A stretch of 64,000 nt of DNA from Massilia polaris (GTDB lineage: Bacteria; Pseudomonadota; Gammaproteobacteria; Burkholderiales; Burkholderiaceae_D), in NCBI RefSeq assembly GCF_012927275.1, contig NZ_JABBGG010000005.1:124001-188000 (forward strand), read 5' to 3'. Below, piece after piece: positions 49,463 through 58,052 of the stretch. Within the stretch, counting starts at the first letter, position 1, and each line of letters starts with the position of its first letter. Both the position numbers and the translations under genes were made by a program. The notes under the pieces were generated by a model, which was given only the letters and a program-made list of their open reading frames with translations, ran no database searches and was not told the DNA's origin.

Positions 49463-51127
49463 ATGCTGCGTACACTTTCCATCCGCGACTTCGTCATTGT
49501 CGATTCGATCGAGCTTGAATTTTCCAGTGGTTTTTCCGTCTTCACCGGCGAGACCGGCGCCGGCAAGTCGATCCTGATCGATGCGCTGCAGCTGGCGCTG
49601 GGCGGGCGCGGCGACGCCAGCGTGGTGCGCGAGGGCGCGGCCAAGGCCGACATCACGGCCGACTTCAGCGCCAGCGGCGCTGCCCAGGACTGGCTTGCGC
49701 AAAACGAATTCGCGCTTGACGACGGCGGCGCGCTGCTGCGCCGCGTGATCGATAACGCGGGACGCTCGAAGGCCTACATCAACGGCGTCCAGGCCACCGC
49801 CACCCAGCTGCGCGACCTCGGCGAACTGCTGGTCGACATCCATGGCCAGCACGCGCACCAGTCGCTTCTGAAACTCGACGCGCAGCGCGCGCTGCTCGAC
49901 AGCCAGTCGGTGGCGAAGGAGGGCGGCGGCGAGCGGCATGCGCAGGACGTGGCCGCCGCGTACAAGGCGTGGCGCGCGCTATCGCGCCAGCGCGAGGAAT
50001 TCGAAACCAATGCGAAGAATGTGCTGGTCGAGCGCGAACGTCTCGAGTGGCAGGTGAACGAGCTGGAAAAGCTGGCGGTCAAGCCGGGCGAGTGGGCCGA
50101 CATCACTAACGAACACAGCCGCCTTTCGCACGCGGCCAGCCTGCTTGAAGGCGCGCAGGAAGCGCTGACCGCGATTTCCGAATCCGAGCATCCGATCCTG
50201 TCGCAGATTTCGTCGCTGAACCAGAAGCTGGGCAAGCTGGTCGACATCGACGCGCAGCTGCAGCCGGTGCTCGATTGCATGGAGCCGGCCCGCATCCAGT
50301 TGCAGGAAGCGGTGTATGCGCTTAACGATTACCTCGACCGGGTCGACCTCGATCCGGATCGCTTGCGCCAGGTGGAAGGACGCCTTGAAGCGATCCACAG
50401 CAGCGCGCGCAAGTTCCGCGTGACGCCCGATGAGCTGCCGGAAGAACACGCGAGCCTGTCAGAAAAACTAAGGCAGCTGGCCGACGCCAGCGATATCGAC
50501 GGCCTGCGCAAGCAGGAGGAAAAGCTGAAGGCCGAGTACGTGGCCGCGGCAAAAAAACTGTCCGTGGTCCGTACCGGCGCGGCCAAATTGCTGGGCACGC
50601 AGGTGACGGCCGCGATGCAGGAACTGAACATGACCGGCGGCAGCTTCGTGGTCGCGCTCAATCCGGTGGATGCTACGGCGCACGGCGTCGAGCAGGTCGA
50701 GTTTTTGGTGGCCGGCCACGCGGGCGTGGCGCCGCGTCCGCTGGCCAAGGTGGCGTCGGGCGGCGAACTGGCGCGTATCGCGCTGGCCATCTCGGTGATC
50801 ACGTCGAATTCGGCCACCACGCCGACCCTGATTTTCGATGAGGTCGACAGCGGCATCGGTGGCGGTGTCGCGGAAGTGGTCGGCCGCCTGCTCAAGCGCC
50901 TTGGACAGGAACGGCAGGTGTTGTGCGTCACTCATCTGCCGCAGGTGGCCAGCCAGGCCAACCAGCATTTCCAGGTCGCCAAGGGCACGACGGGTGCCGG
51001 CAAGACCGTGTCCCGTATTGACGTACTCGACAATAAGGCACGGGTGGAAGAGGTCGCGCGCATGCTCGGCGGAATAGAGATCACCGCAACAACAAGAAAG
51101 CATGCCCGCGAACTATTGGCGTCCTAG
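49463..51127 (+). CDS. recN: DNA repair protein RecN
   Basis: This SMC-like ATPase acts in double-strand-break repair. The 554-residue protein has Walker A GETGAGKSILIDAL near residue 30, a central coiled coil (about 160-370), and the C-terminal ABC signature VASGGELARIALAI. Walker B LIFDEVDSGIGGG follows the signature, then VCVTHLPQVAS-like CVTHLPQVASQAN. The start at 49463 gives MLRTLSIRDFVIVD, the family N-terminus; the frame is open upstream inside nadK. The gap from nadK is 17 bp. Confidence 0.97.
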   Translation: MLRTLSIRDFVIVDSIELEFSSGFSVFTGETGAGKSILIDALQLALGGRGDASVVREGAAKADITADFSASGAAQDWLAQNEFALDDGGALLRRVIDNAGRSKAYINGVQATATQLRDLGELLVDIHGQHAHQSLLKLDAQRALLDSQSVAKEGGGERHAQDVAAAYKAWRALSRQREEFETNAKNVLVERERLEWQVNELEKLAVKPGEWADITNEHSRLSHAASLLEGAQEALTAISESEHPILSQISSLNQKLGKLVDIDAQLQPVLDCMEPARIQLQEAVYALNDYLDRVDLDPDRLRQVEGRLEAIHSSARKFRVTPDELPEEHASLSEKLRQLADASDIDGLRKQEEKLKAEYVAAAKKLSVVRTGAAKLLGTQVTAAMQELNMTGGSFVVALNPVDATAHGVEQVEFLVAGHAGVAPRPLAKVASGGELARIALAISVITSNSATTPTLIFDEVDSGIGGGVAEVVGRLLKRLGQERQVLCVTHLPQVASQANQHFQVAKGTTGAGKTVSRIDVLDNKARVEEVARMLGGIEITATTRKHARELLAS

Positions 51128-51133
51128 AAAACT

Positions 51134-51139
51134 TATAAT
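51134..51139 (+). promoter_or_regulatory. Possible -10 box of hemH
   Basis: TATAAT in the context ACTTATAATAGCGGG lies just after the recN stop and 33 bp before the hemH ATG. No matching -35 was found. Confidence 0.4.
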
Positions 51140-51172
51140 AGCGGGCTTTCCGCCCTCATTTTCCGGACCTTC

Positions 51173-52279
51173 ATGCCCTTCCGTAACGAACCACCTTACA
51201 TTCACGGTGCCGTGGCCAGCAGCGCCGTCGTGCTCGTCAATCTCGGCACGCCCGACGCGCCGACCCGCAAGGCCGTGCGGCGCTACCTGAAGGAGTTCCT
51301 GTCGGATCCGCGCGTGGTGGAAATCCCGCGCCTGGTGTGGTGGTTCATCCTGAACATGATCATCCTGCCTTTCCGCTCCGGCAAGTCCGCGAAGAAGTAC
51401 GCGATGATCTGGACCCGCGAAGGTTCGCCGCTGAAGGTGCACACCCAGAAGCAGGCCGCGCTGCTGCGTGACATGCTGGACGAGCGCGGCCACGGCGACG
51501 TCGAGGTAGTGATGGCGATGCGTTACGGTTCGCCGTCGCTGCCGGAGGTACTCGACCAGCTGAAGGCGAAGAATGTCGAGCGTATCGCCATCCTGCCGGC
51601 CTATCCGCAATATTCGGGTACCACCACCGCGTCGATCTACGACGCCGTGTTCGCCCACTACGCCGGCGTGCGCAACCTGCCCGAGCTGCGCATGGTGCGC
51701 AACTATCACGACAACGAGGCCTACATCACCGCGCTGGAAGAGAGCATCCACGCGTACTGGGAAACGCACGGCCGCGGCGACAAGCTGGTGATGAGCTTCC
51801 ACGGCGTGCCGAAACGCACGCTGCTGCTGGGCGACCCGTATCACTGCGAGTGCTACAAGACGGCGCGGCTGCTGGCCGAACGCCTGCGCCTGACGCCGGA
51901 CCAGTACCTCGTGACCTTCCAGTCACGCTTCGGCAAGGCCGAGTGGCTGCAGCCGTACACGGCGCCAACGCTGGAACAGCTGGCGCGCGAAGGCGTGGCG
52001 CGGGTCGACGTGGTTTGCCCGGGCTTTACCAGCGACTGCCTGGAAACCCTGGAAGAAATCTCGATGGAAGCGCGCCACGCATTCGAAGCGGCTGGCGGCA
52101 AGGAATTCAATTACATCCCGTGCCTGAACGAATCGCCGGCATGGATCACGGCGCTGGCGGAAATCACCGAGCAGCACATCATCGGCTGGCCGACGATGCT
52201 GACCCAGTCGCAGCGCGACGCGCGCCAGAGCGATGCCGCAACCGGACGGGCGAACGCCGCGGCCATGGGTGCGAGCTAA
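51173..52279 (+). CDS. hemH: Ferrochelatase
   Basis: This enzyme inserts Fe2+ into protoporphyrin IX, the last haem step. The 368-residue protein has [12 protein letters not shown] at the N-terminus and the catalytic His in the [25 protein letters not shown] region. The family signature is [23 protein letters not shown], followed by [15 protein letters not shown]. The Cys residues in HCEC are of the kind seen in many proteobacterial forms. It follows recN after 45 bp. Confidence 0.97.
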   Translation: MPFRNEPPYIHGAVASSAVVLVNLGTPDAPTRKAVRRYLKEFLSDPRVVEIPRLVWWFILNMIILPFRSGKSAKKYAMIWTREGSPLKVHTQKQAALLRDMLDERGHGDVEVVMAMRYGSPSLPEVLDQLKAKNVERIAILPAYPQYSGTTTASIYDAVFAHYAGVRNLPELRMVRNYHDNEAYITALEESIHAYWETHGRGDKLVMSFHGVPKRTLLLGDPYHCECYKTARLLAERLRLTPDQYLVTFQSRFGKAEWLQPYTAPTLEQLAREGVARVDVVCPGFTSDCLETLEEISMEARHAFEAAGGKEFNYIPCLNESPAWITALAEITEQHIIGWPTMLTQSQRDARQSDAATGRANAAAMGAS

Positions 52280-52330
52280 GCCACCGTCGGGATGACGCCC
52301 GGCTATAAAGGGCTCGCTGGTCCTGCACAA

Positions 52331-52370
52331 TTGACAACCCACATTTACAGCCTGTTAAAATAGCAGGCTG
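52331..52370 (+). promoter_or_regulatory. TTGACA/TAAAAT promoter-like pair overlapping a stem-loop
   Basis: After hemH, TTGACA (52331-52336) and TAAAAT (52356-52361) are separated by 19 bp and face grpE. CAGCCTG (52348-52354) and CAGGCTG (52364-52370) form a 7-bp stem around the -10. The stem lacks a T-tract, so it is a poor terminator. The two reads compete, and either or both may be real. Confidence 0.3.
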
Positions 52371-52388
52371 ACATGCATAATTCCCGCC

Positions 52389-52478
52389 TTATGGAAAAGC
52401 CAGCTCGGCATAGCAGAGCCATGCCACAGTAAGGACGGTATAGGCGAAGACGCTAGCGGCGAGCAGTGACAGCTTCAT
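52389..52478 (-). CDS. Putative 29-residue single-pass membrane peptide
   Basis: An ATG at 52478 on the minus strand, 6 nt after GGAG, opens a 29-codon frame. It encodes MKLSLLAASVFAYTVLTVAW and then LCYAELAFP. It would be one hydrophobic helix. It lies in the otherwise empty 422-bp hemH-grpE gap and is divergent from grpE. The ribosome binding site and hydrophobic pattern support it, but its small size means chance is possible. Confidence 0.35.
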   Translation of the reverse strand: MKLSLLAASVFAYTVLTVAWLCYAELAFP

Positions 52479-52547
52479 GACGAACTCCGGTTGATAATTC
52501 AATATTAGTTCGTTCCGTCTGCACAAGATTGCTCAAATTGGTAAGAC

Positions 52548-52565
52548 TTGTAACCGTAGTTACAA
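52548..52565. promoter_or_regulatory. TTGTAAC/GTTACAA operator-like inverted repeat
   Basis: A perfect 7-bp inverted repeat with a CGTA spacer lies 8 bp before the CIRCE element in the grpE upstream region. I do not recognise a cognate regulator. Confidence 0.35.
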
Positions 52566-52572
52566 CTTGCTT

Positions 52573-52599
52573 TTAGCACTCATCGCGACAGAGTGCTGG
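52573..52599 (+). promoter_or_regulatory. CIRCE element (HrcA operator)
   Basis: TTAGCACTC (52573-52581), nine bases, then GAGTGCTGG (52591-52599) matches the CIRCE consensus TTAGCACTC-N9-GAGTGCTAA at 16 of 18 arm positions. It lies directly upstream of the sigma-32 promoter for grpE, so HrcA repression is expected. Confidence 0.85.
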
Positions 52600-52606
52600 T
52601 AATGCC

Positions 52607-52634
52607 CTTGAAGTTGTAGGCTAAAGCCCCATCT
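52607..52634 (+). promoter_or_regulatory. Sigma-32 heat-shock promoter of grpE
   Basis: CTTGAA (52607-52612) and CCCCATCT (52627-52634) match the sigma-32 consensus CTTGAA / CCCCATNT, with a 14-bp spacer. It lies about 68 bp before the grpE ATG. Confidence 0.85.
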
Positions 52635-52702
52635 GCGGGAAAGTGTAGTTAGCAAGACACGTCAAACCACCATCCAAGTCATTGATAGTAGGAGCTTTTT
52701 CG

Positions 52703-53251
52703 ATGCAAGACCAAGAAAACAAGGATGTGTCCAGCACGCCCGACGACGAAACCATCCAGGTAACGCCGGCAACCGGTGCGGACGAAGGCGTCTCGAACCT
52801 GGAAGAGCAACTGAGCGCCACCGAAGCAAAACTGGCTGAAACGCACGACGCGTTCATGCGCGCCAAGGCCGAGGCCGAAAATATCCGCCGCCGCGCCCAG
52901 GAAGACGTCAGCAAGGCGCACAAGTTCGCCATCGAAGGCTTCGCTGAAGCCATGGTGCCGGTGCGCGACAGCCTGGAAATGGCGCTGAAAGTCGAAGCGC
53001 CGACGGTGGAATCGCTGAAGGAAGGCGTCGAATTGACGCTGAAGCAGCTGAGCGCGGCATTCGAACGCAACCGCCTGATCGAAATCGTTCCGGCAGTGGG
53101 CGACAAGCTTGACCCGATGAAGCACCAGGCCGTGGCCGTCGTGCCAGCCGACCAGGAAGCGAACACCGTCGTCAACGTGTTGCAAAAAGGTTACATGATC
53201 GCCGACCGCCTGTTGCGCCCGGCCATCGTCACAGCGGCACAAGCGAAATAA
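52703..53251 (+). CDS. grpE: Nucleotide exchange factor GrpE
   Basis: GrpE releases ADP from DnaK. The 182-residue protein has an acidic disordered N-terminus, then a long helix ([35 protein letters not shown]). The beta-domain block [43 protein letters not shown] is diagnostic. The ATG at 52703 has TAGGAG 8 nt before it; an earlier in-frame ATG lacks a site. It is controlled by the CIRCE and sigma-32 signals just upstream. Confidence 0.97.
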   Translation: MQDQENKDVSSTPDDETIQVTPATGADEGVSNLEEQLSATEAKLAETHDAFMRAKAEAENIRRRAQEDVSKAHKFAIEGFAEAMVPVRDSLEMALKVEAPTVESLKEGVELTLKQLSAAFERNRLIEIVPAVGDKLDPMKHQAVAVVPADQEANTVVNVLQKGYMIADRLLRPAIVTAAQAK

Positions 53252-53275
53252 ATACGCGACGAGGCTTCGTAAGCT

Positions 53276-53303
53276 CTTGAAAGCGCGAAGTTTTTCCAAA
53301 TAT
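53276..53303 (+). promoter_or_regulatory. Possible second sigma-32 promoter, upstream of dnaK
   Basis: CTTGAAA (53276-53282) is a full -35 match. CCAAATAT (53296-53303) is a partial match to CCCCATNT, with a 13-bp spacer, in the 92-bp grpE-dnaK gap. It would allow dnaK to be induced apart from grpE. Confidence 0.45.
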
Positions 53304-53343
53304 CCGAATCATCTGAAAACATAGTAATTAAAAGGACAACATC

Positions 53344-55287
53344 ATGGGCAGAATTATCGGTATCGACCTGGGGACCACTAACTCCTGCGTCGCGATCATG
53401 GAAAATGGTCAGCCAAAGGTAATCGAAAACGCTGAAGGCGCGCGTACCACGCCTTCCATTATTGCTTACCAGGATGACGGCGAAATCCTCGTCGGTGCGC
53501 CGGCCAAGCGCCAGGCAGTCACCAACCCGAAGAACACGCTGTTCGCAGTCAAGCGCCTGATCGGCCGCAAATTTGACGAGAAAGAAGTGCAGAAGGACAT
53601 CGGCCTGATGCCTTACTCGATCAACAAGGCGGACAACGGCGACGCATGGATCAGCGTGCGCGACAAGAAACTGGCGCCGCCGCAGATCTCGGCTGAAGTC
53701 CTGCGCAAGATGAAGAAGACCGCTGAAGACTACCTCGGCGAAGAAGTCACCGAAGCGGTCATCACCGTTCCGGCTTACTTCAACGACTCGCAGCGCCAGG
53801 CAACCAAGGACGCCGGCCGCATCGCCGGCCTGGACGTCAAGCGCATCATCAACGAGCCGACCGCGGCCGCGCTGGCATTCGGCCTGGACAAGACCGACAA
53901 GGGCGACCGCAAGATCGCCGTGTATGACCTCGGCGGCGGTACCTTCGACGTGTCGATCATCGAAATCGCGGATGTGGACGGCGAAAAGCAGTTCGAAGTG
54001 CTGTCGACCAACGGCGACACTTTCCTGGGCGGCGAAGACTTCGACCAGCGCATCATCGACTACATCATCGACGAGTTCAAGAAGATCAACGGCCTCGACC
54101 TGAAGAAGGATCCGATCGCACTGCAGCGCATCAAGGCGTCGGCCGAGCGCGCGAAGATCGAACTGTCGTCGTCGCAGCAGACCGAAATCAACGAGCCGTA
54201 CATCGCCATGGCGAACGGCGCGCCGGTCCACCTGAACCTGAAGATGACCCGCGCCAAGCTGGAATCGCTGGTTGAGGAACTGATCGACGCGACCATGGAG
54301 CCATGCCGCATCGCGATCAAGGATGCCGGCGTCAAGGTTTCGGACATCGACGACATCATCCTGGTCGGCGGCATGACCCGTATGCCTAAGGTGCAGGAAA
54401 AGGTCAAAGAATTCTTCGGCAAGGACCCGCGCAAGGACGTCAACCCGGACGAAGCCGTCGCAGTTGGCGCGGCGATCCAGGGCTCGGTGCTGTCGGGCGA
54501 GCGCAAGGACTTGCTGTTGCTGGACGTTACCCCGCTGTCGCTGGGTATCGAAACGCTGGGCGGCGTGATGACCAAGATGATCCACAAGAACACCACGATC
54601 CCGACCAAGTTCAGCCAGGTGTTCTCGACCGCGGACGACAACCAGCCTGCGGTGACCATCAAGGTCTTCCAGGGCGAGCGTGAAATCGCCGCCGGCAACA
54701 AGGGCCTGGGCGAGTTCAACCTCGAAGGCATCCCGCCAGCATCGCGCGGCACGCCGCAGATCGAAGTGACCTTCGACATCGACGCCAACGGCATCCTGCA
54801 CGTCGGCGCGAAAGACAAGGCTACCGGCAAGGAAAACAAGATCACCATCAAGGCGAACTCTGGCCTGACGGAAGAAGAAATCCAGAAGATGGTCAAGGAC
54901 GCCGAGCTGAACGCGGAAGAAGACAAGAAGGTCAAGGAACTGGCGGAAGCGCGCAACCAGGGCGACGCCCTGGTGCACTCGACCCGCAAGTCGGTGACCG
55001 AATACGGCGACAAGCTCGAAGCCGGCGAGAAGGAAAAGATCGAAGCGGCGATCGCCGACCTGGAAGGTTCGCTGAAGTCGGGCGACAAGGCCGAGATCGA
55101 CGCCAAGGTGGCGGCACTGTCGACCGCGTCGCAGAAGCTGGGCGAGAAGATGTACGCCGACATGCAGGCGCAGCAGGCAGCCGGCGGTGAAGGCGGCCAG
55201 GGCGGCCAGCCAGGCGGCGAGCAGCAGAAAGCCGACCAGGACGACGTCGTCGATGCCGACTTCAAGGAAGTCAAAGACGCGAAGTAA
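53344..55287 (+). CDS. dnaK: Chaperone protein DnaK (Hsp70)
   Basis: The 647-residue Hsp70 has the three family signatures: [11 protein letters not shown] at the N-terminus, [13 protein letters not shown] near residue 200, and [13 protein letters not shown] near residue 340. The substrate-binding domain follows ([15 protein letters not shown]), then a helical lid and a Gly/Gln-rich tail ending in the conserved [18 protein letters not shown] precedes the ATG. It works with GrpE and DnaJ, encoded on either side. Confidence 0.99.
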   Translation: MGRIIGIDLGTTNSCVAIMENGQPKVIENAEGARTTPSIIAYQDDGEILVGAPAKRQAVTNPKNTLFAVKRLIGRKFDEKEVQKDIGLMPYSINKADNGDAWISVRDKKLAPPQISAEVLRKMKKTAEDYLGEEVTEAVITVPAYFNDSQRQATKDAGRIAGLDVKRIINEPTAAALAFGLDKTDKGDRKIAVYDLGGGTFDVSIIEIADVDGEKQFEVLSTNGDTFLGGEDFDQRIIDYIIDEFKKINGLDLKKDPIALQRIKASAERAKIELSSSQQTEINEPYIAMANGAPVHLNLKMTRAKLESLVEELIDATMEPCRIAIKDAGVKVSDIDDIILVGGMTRMPKVQEKVKEFFGKDPRKDVNPDEAVAVGAAIQGSVLSGERKDLLLLDVTPLSLGIETLGGVMTKMIHKNTTIPTKFSQVFSTADDNQPAVTIKVFQGEREIAAGNKGLGEFNLEGIPPASRGTPQIEVTFDIDANGILHVGAKDKATGKENKITIKANSGLTEEEIQKMVKDAELNAEEDKKVKELAEARNQGDALVHSTRKSVTEYGDKLEAGEKEKIEAAIADLEGSLKSGDKAEIDAKVAALSTASQKLGEKMYADMQAQQAAGGEGGQGGQPGGEQQKADQDDVVDADFKEVKDAK

Positions 55288-55333
55288 GCAATATAATGGA
55301 GGGCGGGCGCGAAGGCAGCGCCCACGAACATGG

Positions 55334-55372
55334 CCGAGCCGGTGACCTTTTGGTTCGCGGCTCGGTTTTTTT
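55334..55372 (+). terminator. Terminator between dnaK and dnaJ
   Basis: CCGAGCC (55334-55340) and GGCTCGG (55359-55365) form a stem followed by seven Ts (55366-55372). It may attenuate dnaJ relative to dnaK. A TATAAT (55292-55297) lies before it. Confidence 0.7.
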
Positions 55373-55417
55373 GCATGATGAAGTAAGTTAGCAGATAGAC
55401 AGCAAGGTGCCCGACAT

Positions 55418-56542
55418 ATGGCAAAGCGTGATTTTTACGAGATCCTCGGGGTCGCCAAGAATGCTTCGGAAGAAGAGATCAAGAAGGCTTATCGCAAGCT
55501 CGCGATGAAATACCATCCGGACCGCAATCCTGACAGTAAAGAATCGGAAGAGAAGTTCAAGGAAGTTAAAGAAGCCTACGAGATGCTGACCACGCCGGAA
55601 AAGCGCGAGGCATACGACCGTTACGGCCACGCAGGCGTCGACCCGAACATGGGTGGCGGCGGCGGATTCGGCGGCGGCGGTTTCGCCGACAGCTTCGGCG
55701 ACATTTTCGGCGACATCTTCGGCGGCGGCGGCCGCGGCCGCAATGCCGGCCCGCAGGTGTACCGCGGCGCCGACCTGCGCTACAACCTCGAGATCACCCT
55801 CGAGCAGGCCGCGCACGGTTTCGACACCACCATCCGCGTACCAAGCTGGGACAAGTGCGACACCTGCCACGGCAGCGGCGCCAAGCCAGGCACCTCGCCG
55901 ACCACTTGCACCACGTGCGCCGGCCACGGCCAGGTCCGCATGCAGCAGGGCTTCTTCAGCATCCAGCAAACCTGCCCGAAGTGCCATGGCAGCGGCAAGG
56001 TCATCACCGACCCGTGCGCGCCATGCGGCGGCCAGGGGCGCATCAAGCGCAACAAGACGCTGGAAGTGAAGATCCCGGCCGGTATCGACAACGGCATGCG
56101 CATCCGCTCGTCGGGCAACGGCGAGCCGGGCACCAACGGCGGACCGCCGGGCGACCTGTATGTGGAAATCCACATCAAGCCGCACGCCGTGTTCCAGCGC
56201 GAAGGCGACGACCTGCACTGCGAAATGCCGATCTCCTTCGTCAAGGCGACGCTGGGCGGCGAGATCGAAGTACCGACCCTGTCGGGCAAGGTATCGTTTA
56301 CGATTCCCGAAGGTACCCAGTCGGGCAAGACCTTCCGCCTGAAGTCGAAGGGCATCAAGGGCGTGCGTTCCGGCTACGCGGGCGACCTGTTCTGCCACGT
56401 GGTGGTCGAGACGCCGGTCAAGCTGACCGACAAGCAGAAAGACCTGCTGCGCGAATTCGAGCGCCTGACGGTCGAAGGCGGCGCCAAGCACAGCCCGCAA
56501 AGCAAGGGATGGATGGACAAGGTCAAGGACTTCTTCGAGTAA
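55418..56542 (+). CDS. dnaJ: Chaperone protein DnaJ (Hsp40)
   Basis: The 374-residue type I J-protein stimulates DnaK. It has the J domain ([23 protein letters not shown] in KYHPDRNPD), then a G/F-rich stretch (about residues 75-110). Four C-x-x-C-x-G-x-G zinc repeats follow ([42 protein letters not shown]), then the C-terminal substrate-binding domains. AAGG sits upstream of the ATG. It follows dnaK after 130 bp. Confidence 0.98.
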   Translation: MAKRDFYEILGVAKNASEEEIKKAYRKLAMKYHPDRNPDSKESEEKFKEVKEAYEMLTTPEKREAYDRYGHAGVDPNMGGGGGFGGGGFADSFGDIFGDIFGGGGRGRNAGPQVYRGADLRYNLEITLEQAAHGFDTTIRVPSWDKCDTCHGSGAKPGTSPTTCTTCAGHGQVRMQQGFFSIQQTCPKCHGSGKVITDPCAPCGGQGRIKRNKTLEVKIPAGIDNGMRIRSSGNGEPGTNGGPPGDLYVEIHIKPHAVFQREGDDLHCEMPISFVKATLGGEIEVPTLSGKVSFTIPEGTQSGKTFRLKSKGIKGVRSGYAGDLFCHVVVETPVKLTDKQKDLLREFERLTVEGGAKHSPQSKGWMDKVKDFFE

Positions 56543-56555
56543 GAAGCGATCACCG

Positions 56556-56591
56556 AACCGCTGGCGCCGAAGGGCGGCCAGCGGTTTTTTT
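56556..56591 (+). terminator. Terminator after dnaJ
   Basis: CCGCTGGC (56558-56565) and GCCAGCGG (56577-56584) form a perfect 8-bp stem, followed by a run of Ts (56585-56591), just after the dnaJ stop. Confidence 0.88.
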
Positions 56592-56609
56592 ACGAACAAA
56601 GGAAATAAG

Positions 56610-57290
56610 ATGAGCAACGACCAGAAACCGCACGGCCTGACCACCGAAGAACTGTTCAAGCGCAACCAGGACTGGGCCGCGTCGCGTGTCGCCGAAGACC
56701 CGGGCTACTTCAAGAACCTGGCCTCGCAGCAGACCCCGGAATACCTGTGGATCGGCTGCTCCGACAGCCGCGTGCCCGCCAACGAGCTGCTCGGCATGGC
56801 GCCGGGCGAACTGTTCGTACACCGCAATATCGCCAACGTGGTCGTGCATTCCGACCTGAACTGCCTGACCGTGCTGCAGTTCGCGATCGACGTGCTGAAG
56901 GTCAAGCACATTATCGTTTGCGGCCACTACGGCTGTTCGGGCGTGCACGCCGCGATGGTCAACCGCCGCGTGGGCCTGGCCGACAACTGGCTACGCCATG
57001 TGCAGGACGTCAACCAGAAGCATGAACGTTACCTCGGCGACGTCTTGCCGAGCAAGGAAAGGGCGGAGCGCCTGGTCGAGCTGAACGTTGTCGAGCAGGT
57101 GGTCAACGTCGCCCAAACCACGATCGTGCAGGACGCGTGGGAACGCGGCCAGCCGCTGACCGTGCACGGCTGGGTGTACGGCCTGCAGGACGGCTTGCTG
57201 CGCGACCTCGGCATGAACGTCAGCGGCGCCGAAGAGCTTGCGCCGCAGCTGAAGGCGCGCATGGAAATGTACGAAGCATCGATGCAATGA
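56610..57290 (+). CDS. can: Beta-class carbonic anhydrase
   Basis: This zinc enzyme interconverts CO2 and bicarbonate. The 226-residue protein has the zinc ligands and dyad in CSDSRVPA (Cys, Asp, Arg) and HYGCSG (His, Cys). It also has GELFVHRNIANVV and VHGWVYGLQDGLL. AAAGGA precedes the ATG. Its stop overlaps the ATG of the MazG-like gene (ATGA), so the two are co-translated. Confidence 0.97.
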   Translation: MSNDQKPHGLTTEELFKRNQDWAASRVAEDPGYFKNLASQQTPEYLWIGCSDSRVPANELLGMAPGELFVHRNIANVVVHSDLNCLTVLQFAIDVLKVKHIIVCGHYGCSGVHAAMVNRRVGLADNWLRHVQDVNQKHERYLGDVLPSKERAERLVELNVVEQVVNVAQTTIVQDAWERGQPLTVHGWVYGLQDGLLRDLGMNVSGAEELAPQLKARMEMYEASMQ

Positions 57291-57658
57291 GCAACGACCT
57301 GCACGCCATTCGCGACGCGGTTCGTACCTTCGTGGACGAGCGCGACTGGGACCAGTTCCACACGCCGAAGAACCTGGCGTGTGCGCTGTCGGTGGAAGTG
57401 GCGGAGCTGCTGGAACACTTCCAGTGGCTGCAGGCCGGCCAGCGCGAGGAGCTCGGCGAAGCGAAGCTGGAACAGGTGCGCCACGAGATGGCCGATGTGA
57501 TGGTCTACCTGGTGCGCATTGCGGACAAGCTCGACGTCGATCTCGGCGCAGCGGTGATCGAAAAGATGGCGCTGAACCGCGCCAAGTATCCCGCCGATAT
57601 GGTGCGTGGCGACGCGCGCAAATATCACGAATACAAAGATCGAGGTATCAACCCATAA
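57287..57658 (+). CDS. MazG-like nucleotide pyrophosphohydrolase
   Basis: The 123-residue protein is an all-alpha NTP pyrophosphatase of the MazG/dCTPase type. Its metal motifs are ALSVEVAELLEHFQW (E-x-x-E-like) and EMADVMVYLVRIAD (E-x-x-D), and it ends NRAKYPADMVRG. Such enzymes clean up non-canonical dNTPs. The ATG overlaps the carbonic anhydrase stop by 4 bp, indicating translational coupling. The exact nucleotide substrate is not known. Confidence 0.9.
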   Translation: MSNDLHAIRDAVRTFVDERDWDQFHTPKNLACALSVEVAELLEHFQWLQAGQREELGEAKLEQVRHEMADVMVYLVRIADKLDVDLGAAVIEKMALNRAKYPADMVRGDARKYHEYKDRGINP

Positions 57659-58052
57659 GAGGAAGGGTGGTTAGTCGGGCGAAATTATTGTGAATACCTT
57701 AGGCGCCTTAAACATCGAAGGCATTGACACGATGACGACGACTGACCGAGTCCCCAATTCGGTGACTAACTCATGCGCGCGTCGCCAATGTAGCGTATCT
57801 GTCCTTTGGCGCAAGCTCCTAGCATTCCAGTATGTCCATTTCGGCTATCAATTACGGGAGCCCTCAAAATAGTGGGACGTTATCCATAGCGCATAAGCGC
57901 TATGGATAACGTGGCCATTAACGTGATCCGTCCCGTCCTCTAAGCATTGGCATCATCTTTTCGGATGGCTAGACTGCAGTTTTGATGCTATTCTTGGCTG
58001 AATTATCGCGCACTATTTATGGAAGTTTTCGCGATCCACGAAAGGGGAAGTA
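57659..58052. other. 394-bp gene-free gap before an accessory gene
   Basis: I see no supported gene here. A short open frame near 57690-57872 has no recognisable features. Base composition drops from the neighbouring GC-rich genes, which suggests acquired DNA. The one striking element is the long hairpin listed at 57877-57912. Confidence 0.6.
57877..57912. repeat. Perfect 16-bp inverted repeat with 4-base loop
   Basis: ACGTTATCCATAGCGC (57877-57892), loop ATAA, then GCGCTATGGATAACGT (57897-57912) form an uninterrupted hairpin. No T-run follows on either strand, so it is not a simple terminator. It lies 140 bp upstream of the accessory gene at 58053 and could be an operator, recombination site or RNA structure. 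Confidence 0.8.

Noticed and set aside
52348-52370. Terminator for hemH
   Set aside because: The 7-bp stem has an AT-rich loop and no T-tract, so it is listed only as part of an uncertain promoter-like region.
57690-57872. A 60-codon open frame in the gap before the accessory gene
   Set aside because: It has no ribosome binding site, no recognisable motif and an unlikely composition. I treat the gap as non-coding.
57877-57912. The long hairpin as a Rho-independent terminator of the MazG-like gene
   Set aside because: There is no T-tract on either side and it lies more than 200 bp after the stop codon.
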